From contig JBEAYU010000045.1 of the NCBI GenBank assembly GCA_041170435.1, forward strand, positions 23,123 to 87,122: a stretch of 64,000 nt of DNA. The letters are read 5' to 3'. The position numbers were made by a program, and so were the translations under genes. Origin of the DNA: UBA10438 sp041170435. Its GTDB lineage: Bacteria; Bacteroidota; Ignavibacteria; Kapaibacteriales; Kapaibacteriaceae. Shown in pieces: positions 62,331 through 64,000 of this stretch. Position 1 is the stretch's first letter; every line of letters begins with the position of its first letter. The notes beneath the pieces were generated by a model, which was given only the letters and a program-made list of their open reading frames with translations, was not told the DNA's origin and made no database searches.

Positions 62331-64000
62331 ATGTCGATTATTGCCCTGATTCTTGGCCTCGGTGTTTTGGCCTTGATCGTTGCCGTTGTGTTCCGCCAGC
62401 GGGTGTTATCCGTCAAGGTTGAAGACGGAGCAGCCTCACCGGAGGAACTATCCCGTCTAACTGAGATCTCATCGGCCATCGCCGAGGGAGCGATGGCATT
62501 TCTGAGTCGCGAGTATCGCGTTCTCAGCATCTTCATGGCGCTCTTTGCCGTGCTGATCTTCTTCACCGTCGATCACGGTGGCCACACAGCAGTGGCGTTC
62601 ATCTGTGGTGCGGCAACATCGGTTGCTGCGGGCTACATCGGAATGAAGATCGCCACGGTTGGCAACGTCCGCACTGCGTCGGCCGCTCGGGTGTCGCTTC
62701 AGAAGTCATTCTCGGTGGCTTTCGAATCTGGTGCTGTGATGGGCTTCGGTCTTACGGGTCTTGCCGTGGTTGGCCTGATTGTCGTGTGGCTAGGTATCGA
62801 CGCACTTCTACCCGGCGTGAGCCGTGAGATTCAGATGGAGATCTTATCAGGCTTTGGTCTTGGAGGTTCCGCCGTTGCTCTGTTCGGCCGTGTGGGCGGA
62901 GGTATCTATACCAAGGCTGCAGATGTAGGTGCCGACCTTGTCGGTAAGGTCGAAGCAGGTATCCCCGAGGATGATCCGCGCAACCCTGCGGTTATCGCTG
63001 ACAACGTTGGCGACAACGTGGGTGATATCGCCGGCATGGGTGCCGACCTCTTCGGCTCGGTTGCCGAATCGACCTGTGCCGCCCTTGTGATCGGCGCTGC
63101 CAGCTATGCTGTGATGCCCGCCGAGTCGGCCAACCTCAACGTCGTCCTCTTCCCGATGCTCGTCAATGGCGTGGGTATCGTGGCTTCGATCCTTGCCCTT
63201 CCTTTTGTTCGTGCTACGAGTGAAGAGAAGGTTGAGGCCGCCCTGAAGAACGCGCTGATTCTGTCGACCGTTTTCATGCTGGTCGCACTCTATCCTATCA
63301 CGAACTGGGCCTTCGGTAGCGCATCATTCATGGTCGGTACGGTTTCCGTCAATGCGTTGGGCGTGTTTACGGCACTGGCCGTTGGCCTCGTTGCCGGACT
63401 TCTGATCGGACTTGTGACGGAGTTCTACACGTCGCACCGCTACAAGCCCGTGCGCGAAGTTGCCGATGCATCAAAGACCGGCTCTGCCACGAACATCATC
63501 TACGGTCTTGCGCTCGGCTACAACTCTGCCGTCATCCCTATGCTCCTGATCGCTATCAGCGTCGTGGTGGGCTACTCCTTCGCCGGAATGTATGGCATTG
63601 CGCTCACGGCCATCGGTATGCTGGGCACGATTGCTGTTGGTCTGACGATCGATGCATATGGCCCAACGTCGGACAATGCCGGTGGCATTGCCGAAATGGC
63701 AGAGATGGGCAAGGACATCCGCAAGCGTACCGATGCGCTCGATGCCGCAGGCAATACGACTGCCGCGATTGGTAAGGGTTTTGCCATTGGTTCGGCTGCC
63801 CTGACGTCGCTAGCTCTCACCAGTGCGTTTCTGACGCGTGCAAAGGTTGAGGGAACGGACCTTGCGATCACGGATCCGAACGTTCTTGCCGGACTTTTGG
63901 TAGGGGGCGCGCTGCCGTTTGCCTTCAGTGCCATGACGATGAAGAGTGTCGGCAAGGCTGCCTTCGCCATGATCGAAGAGGTTCGCCGTCAGTTCCGCAC
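62331..64000 (+). CDS. hppA: Membrane-bound pyrophosphatase (ion-translocating), 5' part
   Basis: The frame is open from the ATG at 62331 to the window edge (556 full codons seen). About 12 or more membrane helices. The pyrophosphate site is DVGADLVGKVE with DDPRNPAVIADNVGDNVGD. The phrase GNTTAAIGKGFAIGSAALTS carries Ala where K+-independent enzymes have Lys, so this is a K+-dependent type pumping H+ or Na+. It recovers energy from pyrophosphate as an ion gradient. The start follows the divergent tRNA by 66 bases. Confidence 0.95.
   Translation, partial: MSIIALILGLGVLALIVAVVFRQRVLSVKVEDGAASPEELSRLTEISSAIAEGAMAFLSREYRVLSIFMALFAVLIFFTVDHGGHTAVAFICGAATSVAAGYIGMKIATVGNVRTASAARVSLQKSFSVAFESGAVMGFGLTGLAVVGLIVVWLGIDALLPGVSREIQMEILSGFGLGGSAVALFGRVGGGIYTKAADVGADLVGKVEAGIPEDDPRNPAVIADNVGDNVGDIAGMGADLFGSVAESTCAALVIGAASYAVMPAESANLNVVLFPMLVNGVGIVASILALPFVRATSEEKVEAALKNALILSTVFMLVALYPITNWAFGSASFMVGTVSVNALGVFTALAVGLVAGLLIGLVTEFYTSHRYKPVREVADASKTGSATNIIYGLALGYNSAVIPMLLIAISVVVGYSFAGMYGIALTAIGMLGTIAVGLTIDAYGPTSDNAGGIAEMAEMGKDIRKRTDALDAAGNTTAAIGKGFAIGSAALTSLALTSAFLTRAKVEGTDLAITDPNVLAGLLVGGALPFAFSAMTMKSVGKAAFAMIEEVRRQFR

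Overview
This 64 kb window looks like a chromosome segment of a free-living, respiring Gram-negative bacterium of the FCB group (Bacteroidota/Chlorobiota side; a Kapaibacteria-like lineage would fit, which is inference). The reasons are C-terminal type IX secretion (T9SS) sorting domains on several secreted proteins, promoter-like TAnnTTTG elements, an outer-membrane toolkit (LolA, phosphate porin, beta-barrels, RlpA), a eukaryotic-type citrate synthase and a membrane pyrophosphatase. Base composition is moderately GC-rich and even, except for an AT-rich gap at 51118-51461.

Layout. 1-4.4 kb: end of a cation-efflux gene, a palindrome array, then an arsenosugar-type radical SAM cluster (AhpD-like protein, ArsS, Tag glycosylase, carotenoid hydroxylase, glycosyltransferase). 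4.5-5.8 kb: a compact methyltransferase/putative endonuclease pair. 5.8-8.2 kb: FAD oxidoreductase plus polyferredoxin. 8.2-8.84 kb: a four-helix-bundle gene between inverted heptamer arrays. 8.8-14.3 kb: peptide transporter, toxin-antitoxin pair, thrS, MscS, ferredoxin. 14.3-17.5 kb (minus): cytochrome b, DUF4286, NhaA, RfbA. 17.5-23.3 kb (minus): a complete phosphate locus (porin, PstSCAB, PhoU) with shared candidate operators. 23.5-29.5 kb: pfkA, DUF1844, nadK, permease, adenine deaminase, nadC. 29.4-35.2 kb (minus): HTH protein, rpoN, DUF3109, CopA, exported MsrA. 35.3-46.7 kb: M1 peptidase, Ig-domain T9SS protein, LolA/DUF3108, tRNA(CAU), beta-barrel, ManC, RlpA, GcvT, exported aminotransferase. 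46.6-51.1 kb: degenerate Y1 transposase, two rhodaneses, rRNA methyltransferase, TPR protein, bacilliredoxin. 51.5-59.4 kb: metallopeptidase, ECF sigma factor with an unusual anti-sigma/beta-barrel fusion, lipoprotein, two T9SS proteins. 59.4-64 kb: ABC permease, citrate synthase, tRNA-Val, pyrophosphatase (cut by the window edge).

Cross-cutting structure: (i) a G-rich word, A(A)GGGG(G)C(T), recurs throughout, inside and between genes; (ii) at least ten genes have TAnnTT(T/C)G or a near match ending 4-6 bases before the start codon, suggesting leaderless transcripts; (iii) dRS3-like palindromes occur as a tandem array, as a single copy and once inside an open reading frame; (iv) 7-bp tandem repeats fill several intergenic gaps right up to gene ends. 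No CRISPR array, rRNA operon or intact insertion sequence was found.
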